Source: Eustoma russellianum (Eukaryota; Streptophyta; Magnoliopsida; Gentianales; Gentianaceae). Taken from it: a DNA stretch of 64,000 nt. Every line of letters starts with the position of its first letter. Positions within the stretch are counted from its first letter, which is position 1. This document shows, in pieces, positions 50,183-62,819 of this stretch. The position numbers and the translations under genes are program-made. Where the stretch lies: positions 3,846,230 through 3,910,229 of the forward strand of contig AP025074.1 in NCBI GenBank assembly GCA_036186865.1, given 5' to 3'. The notes under the pieces are model-generated. The model was not told where the DNA came from and did not search any database. It saw nothing but the letters and a program-made list of their open reading frames with translations.

Positions 50183-53100
50183 TCAGACAAAGCGCTGAAG
50201 AAAACATTTCATCTTGTCAATGTGTGGAGATTGTGTAGGAATTATATGACCCAACTCATGCTCTATAACAACAGAACAACCTTCTTCAAAAATGGAGGCA
50301 AGGTGTCTACTCGTTTCGCGGTCGATCTGTCGGTCCTTGCCTGGGTGGTTGCCAAAAATATGAAGGGAAGGGAAATTAATAGAACCTGGCATCCAGTCCT
50401 CCATATTCACAGCAAATCCAGAGCACAAGATCACGAACCTGAAATCTATCGCCCCCCTAAGCTTTGTGTGTTGGCTACAGAGCAAAGCAGCCATGGCAGC
50501 TCCTTGTGAAAATCCCAGCACTCCGTCAAACGGGCCACATTTAGAAAATATTGTTTTCAGATATGCAAGAGATGCATCAAATCCCTCTTTTTGTTGCTGG
50601 TACTGCAGGGAGTCAAATGGAGCATCAATGCTACTCCACACGTTATCGATGTTGTTTCGCTGATAACCTGGACCAACTAACCATGCAAACTTCTTATTGC
50701 ATGTTTTGTAAGGATTTGGCTGTAAAGATGTCGGGACAGCAACCTGATTTTCGCTAAAAACACGAGGCATGTAAATGAAGGGTAGTTCATGTGGAGCATC
50801 AACAAAGACAAGCTCAGCGCAACTTTTCAGTTTCTTTGCCAGTGATCCAAGTCTTCCCTTGAAGCCAGAAGCATTCTGCCGGAAGCCATGTAGACATAAA
50901 ATCCTCAACTTCCTTGAGACCCTACTACCTATAGAATGTAGTTATCAGATCGTTTCAAAATTTGACTAGAGTAAAGTGTTAGAGAACGAGTGAAAGCCTT
51001 CGAGCAAACGTGGCTTACCATGTACAATTAGTTGAGGAGTTGCCATGTGACTTGAAGACGAACTTCCATACTCTTCTCCCTCAGATACTTCTAAAGGTTC
51101 ACCTTCACTAACTAAAACTGACTCGACTATTTTCCTGTTTTTCTGACAAAGCTCACAAGCATATGAACCACTTGTTTTCTGCATGTCACAAAACAAAATA
51201 GGTTTGTGTTCATGACTATCAAAAGAGAACAACATAGAAGATTATAATCGAAAATTATTATCTCAAAGCAGATCTTACAATAGGCATACCTGGCAACTAT
51301 CACAAACCAGGACAAGCATCCTGCAGTACTTGCATCTGTTGCGCGAAGAATAATCATCATATGGAAAGCCACAGAGGAGGCAACTGCCAACAACACTTGA
51401 ATCTAAACTCCCAACGGACACCCTGTAATTGCAAACAAGCTAGACTTACACGGAAGCGTAAACCTAAAACATAAGAGCAAAGATAATCAAAGGGAGAGGA
51501 TAACCTTACCCCCAAATTAGTGCCATCCCAATAAGAAGAAACAGTTTTTTATTTTTATTTTTATTTTATTATACAGGGCAAAAAAAAACTTCAATGGTAA
51601 ACGTAATCAGTATCAATACCTGTGGTCAAAAACAAAATTCTTGCCTTTGAAGAAACCCCCATCGGGAAATTGCTCCAAGTACCGCTGGATCCCGCCGAAT
51701 AACTGGAAATTGTGTGGTAGAAACAGAAGTATCTCATTAGCCACGTTCAGGGCATTTTATCTCAAAAAAAGAATTAAAAAACACACACACACACACATGA
51801 TCGACTTCTCAGCTAATATCTAAGAAATGAATCTAATCAAGTTCGTTAATAATGTAAGAAGGAAGAGAAAATGTCAGTGTGACATGGAAACGACTGTCTT
51901 TTTTTCCCCCTTGAGAACATCATAACTTTGGCACCGAAGTCAAGATTCAAACATACATCATACCAAGTCAGACCCACCCAAAAGGAAGAAAAGTATGTCA
52001 TACAATCACGGGACATAATTATCCCACAGGCGGAATTTGTTCTACAAAAGGTTAGCATAACAATGAGAAAAAAAACGAGGAAGGTCATTAACATTTTCTA
52101 CCTTTTCCTATTTTAGAAGGCAAGAGAAGACAATTAGGCTTATATCTCACCTGATATACATCTTCGAAACCAGCACCTTTAGACCTGATATAGGCTGAGG
52201 CCATCTCACATCTGATTCCTCCAGTGCAATACCTGATAAATTACAAAATTTTTGGCATATCTAAGAGCACTTACAAAAGCTCTGTAAGAGGTGTGACAAC
52301 TGCCTTTATAAACTGTATTTTTTTTAAAAAAAGCTCTTGCTTTTCAAGCAGGGTAAAGTACCAGAACGAAAAGAGTGCAGCAAAAGAGTGCACCTTTTCC
52401 TGTTCACTAATTTCTCAAGTAGAGCAGAATAAATAAAGCATAACCTTAAAAAAAGTGCCTTTTAAACCTCATAAAAGTGGTTGGGTGGCTGGGTGGAGAG
52501 GTGGAGTGTAAAAAACAGCTACTTCTCTTCATCAATAGCTTCCTATCCATTTTACTCCCATCAGCCTTCCTCCACCTTCTCCAGTAACTAACGCCACCCA
52601 GTAACTGACTCTTCCTCTTTTCCGATTATTTTCTTTTCTTCATGAAATTCTCATGCATAAAGACATTTTTTTTTTTTTTTGTAATTTCATGCGTAAAGAC
52701 ATAGGCGAAACCTTTAGATAATAAATAAAATTCAATCTTCTAGCATTTCCCATGTTGCATGCGATTCAATCATACGAACTATGTTGAAACATGCCCTAAA
52801 AAAGTGTGCCTTAAATGGAAATTGGCGGCATTTAATATATTTCATCTCTGAAGATTAAGAATTAAAAGGAACAAGGCTTAAACAAATAAAATGTCCACGG
52901 ATGAAACAAAATCAAACAAAATGGATCACTCGTGACAACTTTAGAAAAAATAAAACAAAATGGAGCTCACTCGTGACAACTTTAGAAAAATAAAGACTTA
53001 GGAACACCAGTAGCCTAATCAATAGGGCTGTAAATGAACCAAGCCGTTCGGTTGTTCGACTCGTTTGGTTCGGGCTCGAGCTCGGCTCGGATAAAAGGTT

Positions 53101-54884
53101 AATGAACATAGCTAGAACACCCTTTTCTGTTCGAGCTCGGTAAGTGGCACCGTTCGTTTAAGGTGTTCGGCTCGTTAATGTTGTTCGTTGAGTTAAACGA
53201 ACCAAGCTTGAACAAGTAAATATGTTCGTTTAAATAAACGAACAAGCTCGGCTCGTTCGCTAAGTTAAATGAACAGAGCTTGAACAACACAATGCTCGGT
53301 TCGTTCGGCTCGTTTACAGCCCTATTATTAGTTGATTAGCTTAAAAATCAAGTTCCAGCAAAGTGGAATATAAAAGACAAGGTCTTTCCCAGAAACAGCT
53401 CATTCTAACTTTCCATTTGGATAAACACTTACTCCCTTCCACTAAAGAAATTCTAGACAAAATCATACAAGGAATAAGCAACATTAGCAGCAATGCATCG
53501 GATATGACGTGGTTGTAGAATATTACAACAAGTAGGTTTAGTACTTACATAAGAACATTGTTACCTCGCAATCTCTCAGAGTTGTCGTCTATCCACTTTG
53601 GAAGGTCACTGTACTGTCGAATGCCTGGATCCAGGGTCTCTACATTCTGGGTTTGAAACTTCCCAATTCTTGTCTCGTACAAGTTCCTTGCGTCTAATAG
53701 TACTATTTTCTTATCAGAAATTGCATTACATGCTTCTTGAGGTTTTCCTGATGAAGATAGAGAAGTCAAAAGAAAGCTCAAAATCAACCGTAGGTTAAGG
53801 CGAAACGGAGATTCAAATATATATGATCTTCATAACTAAGCTGAAGACATTTACAATACTCAAGAGTTCAACTAATAATATCACATCGTACCAGCATCTT
53901 GAAGAACAGAATGGAACTCAACTGCAGAAAGATGTCTCCCAGCCTTTGAAATTTCCAAAGACTCCAACAAAGGATATGGACTTAAAGTAACCAACTCCTG
54001 ACAACCATACAAATATATTAAGACTATAATTAGCATAAAGCTTTTTACCGAAACAGGAGCACCAAGAACCTCAACAACATGAAGAAAGTTCTCCTAAACT
54101 GGCCAACATCCATAAAGCCTCATTCCCTCCTATGAGGCCCAGTCTAGCAAATCCTTAACGAATGCCATGTATAATTAATTTTATGTTTAACTTCCAATTA
54201 GAAGTGAGTGCAAAAGGGCAGTTTGTATCGGTAAAAGGGGGAAAAAGAGCGAACAGCATTTCAATAAATAAAAAAAAAACCTTGTACTTCAAACGATCGT
54301 TTCAATCATTTATAAGAAAAATATAGACAAACTAAGCGTCTAAGAGATTACAAGATAAAATGCTCGCAGGAACAAAATCAATAAACTTACATCCTGGAAG
54401 AACCGATAAACTTATGAAATCAATAAACTAAACATTAGATAACCTTAACAATTCGAATGGAGAGGGAAGTGAAGCCGCATTCCCTGGCGACTTGATTATT
54501 TAGAGGTTGTTGACAAGATGCAAGCTTGAAATCCGTACCATCGAACAAACTATTCTCTTTTACCGCCTCAATGTGCTTTTCTAACGCTCCTAATTCTCCA
54601 CCAACCTAAATCATCATTATTTACCATCAAAGGAAAAACACTCCATCATCACTAGTGCCAGTAAACCAATTAACAGAACTTACAGTCACGTTAACGCCAT
54701 TAGGGGAGATCCGGACGCGGCCGAGGAGGGAGAGAGAGGTACAACTGGAGGAATAGAAGTCAAGGAGGTCTTGGAGGTCCGGAATAGTGCTTGTGGTATA
54801 TTTGTAGTACAATAGAACTCCATAATTCTTGGGTTCCGGGATTGCGCCTTGGCCTTGTTCGATGAAATGCCCCTGAGAGGACAT
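50183..54884 (-). CDS. STR6: rhodanese-like domain plus FSH1 serine hydrolase fusion protein, nine exons
   Basis: Coding exons (minus): 54684-54884, 54444-54605, 53892-53997, 53549-53747, 52151-52232, 51620-51702, 51290-51422, 51019-51178, 50183-50928. All are GT-AG, and the joined frame is 1872 bp (623 aa). The N-terminal part resembles the UPF0176/TrhO family: an acylphosphatase-like N domain (NYGVLLYYKYT ... LGRVRISPNGVNVT) and a rhodanese domain (VLLDARNLYETRIGKF) with catalytic-loop Cys225 in MYCTGGIRCEMA. A cysteine-rich segment follows (CLLCGFPYDDYSSRNRCKYC ... CDSC, CELC). The C-terminal part (about 383-623) is an FSH1-type alpha/beta hydrolase with LCLHGFRQN, nucleophile Ser516 in GFSQGA, and a likely triad His603 in ELGHIIP. 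The order matches Arabidopsis At1g09280 (rhodanese-like protein 6). Substrates are unknown. The start is the first in-frame ATG after an upstream stop. A MITE sits in the fourth intron. Confidence 0.93.
53023..53324. mobile_element. MITE with TAGGGCTGTAAA ends, in an STR6-like intron
   Basis: About 300 bp, with terminal inverted repeats TAGGGCTGTAAATGAACC and the complement of CGTTTACAGCCCTA. The interior is packed with GTTCG/CGAAC and GCTCGGCTCG words that pair internally. Adjacent CTAATCAA / TTGATTAG extends the inverted repeat. The target duplication is unclear. The family resembles hAT-type plant MITEs. Confidence 0.8.
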
Positions 54885-55164
54885 TGAGAAGACAAGGAAC
54901 TTCGTGTCACTGATGACCGGAGCTAATTGATTTCCCGGTGGATAGGAAGAGAGCAGTCTATGGATTTCCGTCCCAATGCCCTAAAGAGTAGACTCGTAGT
55001 TCGTTACAATTTATAAACGTTACCAGAAGCTATTTCTAAAAATTAGTATAACTTTCTTCATGAAAATTAGTTTATAAATTTTCTTGCTGAAGAGGATTTT
55101 TAATAAAAATTAATGTATATATCTCAAAAGAAGAAAAAAAAACAGTTAATTTATAGTATCTACT

Positions 55165-55345
55165 AGTTTCGTGAAACATCCCCTCACCCACAAATCCTTC
55201 ACCCTCTCTCTACCGCGCAACACATGTCATCTACCTCCCTCATACACCCATTAATGCTCAATCCTCGTCTAGTTTCACCACCTCATGCTGCCATGTGGCG
55301 TGCGGTGGAGAGGGTGTGAGGGATTTGTGAGTGGGGATCCCAACC
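55165..55345. repeat. foldback MITE, CACGTGGCAGCA family, copy 4
   Basis: The arms CATCCCCTCACCCACAAATC and the complement of GGGATTTGTGAGTGGGGAT, plus CCGCGCAACACATG against CATGTGGCGTGCGG, fold around about 55255. The word order matches copies 2 and 3, but no exact target duplication was found. It lies upstream of the STR6-like gene. Confidence 0.68.
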
Positions 55346-56110
55346 CTCTCAAGATAACTGATCTTAGTAGCATTTTTTTATACCAAAACTTGAGTTTGAG
55401 TCACTTTTTTTTAATAAAAAATATCTATTAGATTGATCTGTGTAGGTTTATATATATACATATTACCATTTAACGGAGTATAACTACACATTTTACCATT
55501 TAATAGAGTCTACATATTTATTTCTATTTCTTCTTTCACAGGAGGCATGAAATATTTTTCCTGAAATAATGAAATATTCTCTTGGGTAAGAGAAAATTTG
55601 TGTAAGCTCGTTAGTTTTGTTTATGATACTAGAATTTCCCAATCTATCTTTCTATTTAGGTAAATCATGTTCAACTATATAATGTTAGAGTGAATTTATT
55701 TCGGCATCAGGTTCTGAAATGTATTTACGTCGGAGTATTTGGTTGGAATGTGATGCGGTGGTTTTGCTTGAATACAAGTTTTGCAGGGTTGGGGAGCATT
55801 ATTTTTTAAAAGAAAGAGAAAAATTTTAGATACCCAAAAAATGTATGTCCTAGATGTCGATGCCACATCTAAAATTATCGGTTGACCGTTCCGTAAGCAA
55901 GCATGACATATCAATGGTGAGTCTTTCTATCAATGTAGTAGAGACTGTTACGCTCAATACCACGTTTAATGATCTCATTCGTAAGACTATCCTGCAAAAG
56001 GCAAAGATAAGGATATATGAATACCATACAATTAAGTTCGTTGCTCACATGACAAAGGAAAAATAAATTTAATGATAACGTTATAACGTAAACGCAATTA
56101 TTCAACTACA
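55346..56110. other. intergenic AT-rich DNA
   Basis: No gene or repeat recognised. Confidence 0.45.
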
Positions 56111-56114
56111 TCTT

Positions 56115-57015
56115 GTTAGGTCAGTGACAACCAATCTAGAGAGGGGGTGAATAGAGTGTTACACGATTTGCGAAATTTTCACGTTTTTGGCTATCTCCAA
56201 CTCAAATGAGCTCCAAATCAAAGTAAAGAATGGAGATGAGAGATAATGAATGAGTACACCCGATATAGAGTGGTTCGAATCGTAAATGTATCTACTCCAC
56301 TACCACTTTGGTTTCAAAGTGGATTTTTAACAGCTACTCTTCTTATTACTCTTAATAAGAACAATAAAGATAATACTTACACTAACAACTTAGTGTAAGC
56401 AACCACAACATCTTCTTGCACAAAACAACTTTGTGCAACTATAACAACTTCAGCTATAAACAAGAATAAGTTCTTGCTTCCTCATAACTTCAACAAAGTT
56501 ATCTCAAGAACTTTCTCACAATGGGATTTGGGAAGTAGTGTAGATTACACTTTCTTTCTAGTCTAAACACAAGCAAGAGATCAACTATGTATGGTTCCTC
56601 TTGTGTTAGACTCACACTCTCTCAAATTACAATAATGAAGAACAAGCAATAAGAGTTTGACAAGATTTAAGCACTTTTGCACAAATGAGAGATTTATAAT
56701 AATGAAATATGAAACTTGAAGAGGATGAAAGTGTGTATCTTCCTCATATAAGCTTTTTCAATATTAGAAGATGTGAGCCACGTTTTTGCAGTCTCCCTCA
56801 AGTTTTCAAACCAATCAAAAGTTTTGACAATGCCCAAAATAGTCTTTAGCCATTCTAGATTTGAAATTATTGCTCCATAGCCACTCTAGTACATGTTTGC
56901 AAAAGTTATGGAAGCATTACAAAAAATCAAGTAAAGTCCATAAGAAATTTAGGCAATATTCGAGAGAGAAAACACTTTAAATTTCTAATGGATTTTGTTC
57001 CAACGGTTATAAAAT
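56115..57015. other. non-coding repeat-like segment of unknown class
   Basis: It begins TGACAACCAATCTAGAGAGG then GGGTGAATAGAG, a word set I associate with dispersed plant LTR-type repeats. It is followed by many short imperfect direct repeats (ACAACTTAGTG, ACAACTTTGTG, ACTTCAACAAAG, AACTTCAGC). No coding frame, and no ends defined. Confidence 0.35.
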
Positions 57016-57024
57016 TTTGAAGCC

Positions 57025-57440
57025 TAGATAACATCGATCGATCGATGTGTATGTGTTGAGAGATCGATGTCTTCCAGTAAGGTTCTAATTTTGCACCTTT
57101 TATACGACGATCAATCAATGTTTCTTCTTTGAGAGACTGATGTGCACATCCATCAATCGATGTCTAATTGTTTAAAGATCGATGTCTCACATAAAGGTTT
57201 CAGTTTTGTACCTTACATACATCGATCGATTATATCTTCTTCAAGAGACTGATGTATATCGATCGTTCGATGTCTCATTATTTAGAGATCGATGTATCAC
57301 AGTAAGGTTTCAACTTGGAACCTTTACTACATCGATCGATTGATGTCTCTACCTTTAGAGACTGATGTCACATCAATCGATCGATGCGTCCCAACTTTAG
57401 ATTCGATGTCCACAGAAAGGTTCCAACCTTGGACAACCCT
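57025..57440. repeat. ATCGATCGAT tandem array, about four diverged units
   Basis: Units of about 100-115 bp, each with ACATCGATCGAT(T/C)GATGT, then TTTAGAGA(C/T)(T/C)GATGT, then a second ATCGAT cluster, then AAGGTT(T/C)(C/A)A...ACCTT. Word-level similarity to 8377-8630 suggests a dispersed family. Confidence 0.72.
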
Positions 57441-57689
57441 GAAATAGATCTTAACCAAAAGCTCATTGGTTACCTTAAATCGATGGAGTAGTTTCATATC
57501 TTATCCAAGATGACCTAAAAGTTAGCGTATCATATAGGAGACACTGTATTCTTAGGGATATGGTTAATCAATAATAAGAAAGATATTCTTCTATTATCTT
57601 TTAAGAATGATCATTAGAAGAAAAAAAGACGTACAAGATTAACCATGTCCTAAGAACTATTTTCTTTTGGGATGAAAAAAAGACGTACA

Positions 57690-57790
57690 AGATTAACCAG
57701 TATATTCCAACGACATCAAAAGTTATAGTTAGGCCTGGGAAGGACGAGAGATAGACAAACAATACATTCATCCCAAAAGAAAATAGTTCT
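57690..57790 (-). mobile_element. RTE-type LINE 3'-end fragment
   Basis: The plus strand reads CAGTATATTCCAACGACATC...AGTTATAGTTAGGCCTGGGA, the complement of the RTE tail. It is diverged and short. Around it a 30-bp sequence (AAAAAAAGACGTACAAGATT) is duplicated. Confidence 0.65.
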
Positions 57791-57890
57791 TGAAGAATCT
57801 CAAAAAACCACAAAAGAGTTGGAATATGAGTAAAGTCACATAGTTAGTGAAGCACGAGTACCAATGGAGACACTACCTTATAAAGAGACT

Positions 57891-58157
57891 TGGAGTAAAA
57901 AGCAATTCTCTGTCTCCTGAGGGTTCCCATCGCCTCAGCCTCAAGGAACATTGTGGAGTATGCAAATTATGAGCTCAGTGGCCTTCTAGGTTAGGTGAGG
58001 ACTTACGCAGTGACCCACACAAGGTGTCCCACCGCAAACCAAGCCTTCGGCCTAACAATAGTAGAACATCCACACTGTGCGTGTCTCTGTATTCGAATTC
58101 TTGACCTCATGGAGCAAATCCCAATCTAAGTACCAACTGAGCTATGCTCTGGGACGA
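57891..58157 (-). mobile_element. tRNA-derived SINE, family 1, copy 2
   Basis: Minus-strand relative of the SINE at 31996-32272. On the minus strand it has an A box AGCATAGCTCAGTTGGTAC, a B box region AAGAATTCGAATAC, the body GCCGAAGGCTTGG ... CACCTTGTGTGGGTCACTGC ... GTAAGTCCTCACC, and the end CTTTTTACTCC. Flanked by an exact 14-bp duplication CTTATAAAGAGACT (57877-57890 and 58158-58171). Confidence 0.87.
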
Positions 58158-58311
58158 CTTATAAAGAGACTCAAAGCATGCAAGGAATATGTTGGTCTCA
58201 CAGTGTGAAATAAGAACCATTGTGATATACCTGACAAGTAAACCCCAGCCGAAGAAGTATCGTTTCTCAAGTTGAGACTAAGACGTATAGAGAAGATATT
58301 GCTTCATCTAA

Positions 58312-60363
58312 TGTAGCGCCCCGCTCCCGAATCCTATCATCGGAAACAGTGCACCCGCCGTATCTCACTGAGGAGAATACAAGGCGTCGAATCAATTTCC
58401 AACATGTCCGAGAAGACGTAGAAATTTTTACCGGAAACGAATTATCATAACATCAAGTTACATGAACAAAGAAATCCTCGATAAAATGCTACGTCAGTGA
58501 TAGTAATAAAGTCACTGTGCCAACCTCTAAATGCTATCAGTCTAAACATGGTAGTATCTGATGAAACCCCAATAAAATAACGACAGACAGCCGCAAGGTC
58601 TCTTCGTATCCTAGGTACGACCGTCAGTCTGCCCACACTGCTGTGTCAACCCCGTCCTCAGCAAGGACATAATCGTACGCTTCCTCGTGCTCACCTGGTG
58701 GGGGGGAGTAGGGGTGAGTGACAGGAAATCACCCAGTAGGCACCTGCCTCCAACTAGTACAAGACGAGCATACTAAAATGATATAACACGTAGCACATAA
58801 AACATGATATCACATAAGCATATGAAAGAATGCGGAAAGTAATTCACTCCAGATAAAGAATGCGCAACATTGTGATGCATGTCCTACTATGCATGTCACA
58901 CGCAACAAAGTCATGTCACACAGAATGCCGATATCTCCACCATGCAATGCATGAACCCAGGTCCTACTGAGTGGCTGCAAGTCGTACACCCCACAGTCAC
59001 CATACTGAGTGTGCGTGGCCGCGCCACCGCACACCATCCTGAGTGTCGTGGCCCCGCCACCATACACCATCCTGAGCGCTCGTGACCCGTATGTCACGAC
59101 CCGCTATCATGCAATGCACGTGCCATGAATGCAAACAACACAATCGTCTGAGGCCCCTGGCCCATCCTCACCATCCTCCGGCACTCAAATCTATGTTCAT
59201 TTATTATCCAAGTAATGATTTAATGTTGTTTGACGATAAACCTATTTTTTTCATGGCTTGTATACATTTATTGTGCATTTTCTATATTTTTTTCTCATTT
59301 TTCCCTAATTTGTTTATATTTATTACCTAATTATCCAAACTAAATGAATTATCACAATTAATGAACTTTAGTAAAAATAATTTAATCTCAGCATTTTATA
59401 ATTTTTGGAATTTATATATAATTTTCCGATTTTATTTATATTTTTTCTATATTTAATACTATTTTTTTTCAATCAATTAAATAACATTAATAAAATAAAC
59501 CCTAGAAATTCGTTTGATATATGAAATTCATCCCTAAAATCAAAAATCCAATCTACGCAAAACCACACAAATCACACGCATTCAACAGAAATACAGAAAT
59601 CAAATACATTCCACAGTAATCAAAAACTCATGCTTTTCACAGATTAAGCAACATAGTATAGATTTCAACAATTAAAAACAACAAAACACGTAATATATCA
59701 CCAAAGCATGCTTGAATTTGTACCAATTGGAGGGGAAAAAGGGAACCTACCTGGACCAAGACAATTATACGACTAATCTCCCAACCTTGAACAAGTTGAA
59801 GAACGTGTTGCGCGTTCCCTCTTCTCCTTCTTCCTTCTCTCTTTCTTCTTCCCCTTCCTTTTCTTCCTGGCCATCACCGCCTCCCTGCTCTTGCGTTTCC
59901 CCTTTTTTTTTTGTCCTTTTCCCTTTATCTTTCTTTTATCAATCCATTACCCCTTTTTAATGTTACCTGCCGAAATTTTTGGGAGGTGGGGGAACGGTTA
60001 CCCCCTTATCACACCCCACATTTATTTTTTTAAAAAAAATTCACTTAACTTAAGCCTTATCCACCCAACTCCCTTCACTCCTTTTCCATTTTATTTTTTT
60101 TACATTATTTTATTTTATCCTTTTACCTACGGTACCTCTTTATTATTATTTTCTTTATATTCCATTTATTTTTTTTTCTTTACCCTATATTACTACCTAT
60201 ACACCTAAATATATATACATAGCCATATTTGAAATTACAAAAATCACTCGAACATAGTTATCACGCTATAACTAATTTAATTTCGAAAGGATCATTACAC
60301 CAACGGCTACTTATTTTTTTAATTAACACATACCAATTAGTTCAAAAATTTTGGGTTATAACA
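58312..60363 (-). repeat. 3' LTR of the gypsy-related element
   Basis: It starts (plus strand) TGTAGCGCC and is inferred to end TTATAACA at 60363, where a purine-rich minus-strand tract (GGTGGGTACGA) follows the integrase frame. This gives an LTR of about 2050 bp. The right boundary is inferred from the TG/CA termini because the other LTR is cut by the window edge. Confidence 0.65.
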
Positions 60364-60374
60364 TCGTACCCACC

Positions 60375-61215
60375 TTACAAGAAGTTTCGTCCTCGAAACT
60401 TGACGTAACTTAATCGAAGAGTTAGTGATAGCGCTCCCGCATCAGATCTTTCAGCCCCTAAGTCGATTCGTTCTCCTGCGATTGCTCCATCGCACCTTGA
60501 ATACTGAATGATCATTCTCCTCAATTCTTCTTCCTTGCGGTATATAATCCGAACAGAGGTTTCTTCATATGGCGCACCCGGTTTGATTCTCAAGGGCTGT
60601 GCGTCCTGTATATGACTCGGATCCAGTTTGTACCTTCTTAACTGAGAAATATGAAATATATTGTGCACTTGGGCCATCGCCGAAGGAATCGCCAAACGGA
60701 AAGCTAACAAACCGATCTTTTCAAGCACCTCGTAGGGGCCAATGTAACGAGGACTTAGCTTACCTTTCAGACTAAAACATGTGATTTCCTTCGTAAGCGA
60801 TACCTTAAGTAAATCTTTTCTCCGGTAGTAAACTACAGGCGACGTCTCTCTGAATCCGTCCAGCTCTTACTGCTATCTTGAGTAACCTCAAGCCTTTCTC
60901 GAATCAACTTTAGAATCAACTTTATCTTCTCTTTTGTCTGCTCAACTAGCTCAGGACCAGTGATAGCGTGCTCTCCAATTTCATCCCAAATGATAGGGGA
61001 TCTATACTTACGCCTGTTGAGCGTCTCAAATGGCGCCATGCCAATGACGCTATGATAGCCGTTGTTGTAGGAGAAACTCAATCAACTTGATCCTACTATC
61101 TCAGTTCCCCTTGAAGTCAATGACACAAGCCTTCAATATGTCCTCCAATGTCTGTATCGTCTTCTCTGACTGTTCATCAGTCTGGGGATGAAATGCAGTG
61201 CTCAACGCACTTCCG
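60375..61215 (-). pseudogene. gypsy integrase remnant
   Basis: On the minus strand, in three frames from right to left: LSTAFHPQTDEQSEKTIQTL then EDILKACVIDF (integrase core), FSYNNGYHSVIGMAPFETL then NRRKYRSPIIWDEIGE (the conserved block after the catalytic glutamate), and LEKIGLLAFRLAIPSAMAQ then VHNIFHISQLRRY (the integrase C-terminal GPY/F-type region). Frameshifts and stops separate the blocks. Confidence 0.88.
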
Positions 61216-62688
61216 TCCACTATCAGCGTACACGTATTTTTTTTGTTGTCATTTTAAAGATTGAGTTGTTGAACGTGTTCGGTATAGACATATAGTATAT
61301 TGTGTATCCCTGTTTTAAACGCATGTATGACCTAGGTATCATATGTAGCTCGTGAATTCACCACCATTATCTACAGTTTGTCACGTGTATTATATTTATT
61401 TTGTATATTAGTTGAGTTTTTAAGTGGTACACACGATGTGCACACTCCTTTTAATCTTTGTTTGTCGTAATCTCTCTTGTTGTACTTATGTTAGTCGTTA
61501 ATAATTTTTGTTACATATACTCTATATTTTCCGTATTAGCTTATCTTATTATTGTACAAATATCGTATATAAATTATTCCGAAGGAATTTCATAAATGCA
61601 TGGATTTTACTGTAATGTAGATATATATAATTTATTTGGGTGCTTAAGTAAGATAATTAACAAAAATTTCTCTTTCCTTTTTTTTTAAATTATTTACACT
61701 TTAACCTATTTCTATGATGTCATGCCATACTATGTCGCTCCTAACTCGTGTTTAGCATGCTTACTTCAATTGTGTATGTTAATTGTTTCGTTTTAGAACT
61801 TGTAACTGTATACCTATATCGTATCCCATGTCTTGTATGTAAAATATATATGTTACTGTATTCTTAGTAACAGTGTTGGTTGTTGTCGTTATATATTATG
61901 ATGTTTTTCTTTGTTTTGTTGTATTAATTATGTCGCGGTGTCCTTGATTCAATTGGGTGTACACTTGTACATAGTTACTCAAAATCATTTAATTAACTTT
62001 TCGTTTTGGGTATCTATTTGTATGTTTTCTTAGATCGACTTATTTACATTATATCATTAATGTTGTAACAAATTGTGTTTGTCTATTTTCTTCTATATTG
62101 TTGTAAAAGACTGTTTTTTTATAATTATGTATTACTCTGTGGTTTAGTAACCCACGATATATATTAACAGCTTAACGTTTATAAATTTCTAAGTTGGTTA
62201 TTTGACATGGGTTCGTGTTTTTTTTGTTTGTTTTTTTTTTGTTTTTTTTGCACAAATAATCCTGACTTATCGTATATCTTTTATATGTTCGCTACTCCTA
62301 AGTTGCGGTCGTACTATATATATGGTGTGAGCTTTTACCTATTACTTCATATTTTTGTGTTGGTCGCTGTGTATGTATATGTATGTATGCATATATTTAC
62401 GTATATATATGTATAAGTGTGCGTGTGCGTATATATATATGTATATATTGTTAACTTATGTCGTTGTATATTTATAGTTCATTATGTTAAGTGATACCTC
62501 TCCCTTTTTTTTGTACTGTGTTATATCTCTTGGCGTAATTATGCTGGATTTTGTATGTTAATGTTCTAGTACGTGGTTGATATGCAGAATTATGTTGTTA
62601 AAGTATGTTGTGTTAATCAGTATGTGTATATATAGTTAATTAGCAACATTCTGTATTATGGTCTTCTGCTTAAGGTTTTCTTTTTTTT
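61216..62688. other. AT-rich non-coding segment inside the gypsy-related element
   Basis: T-rich DNA with TGTATAT-type runs and no coding frame. It interrupts the integrase homology exactly where the upstream pol domains should be, and could be an insertion or replacement. Confidence 0.45.
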
Positions 62689-62817
<129 letters not shown>

Positions 62818-62819
62818 TT

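Noticed and set aside
59712..60208. Overlapping Phe/Ser/Pro-rich frames
   Set aside because: They lie within the inferred gypsy 3' LTR and reflect pyrimidine-rich sequence.
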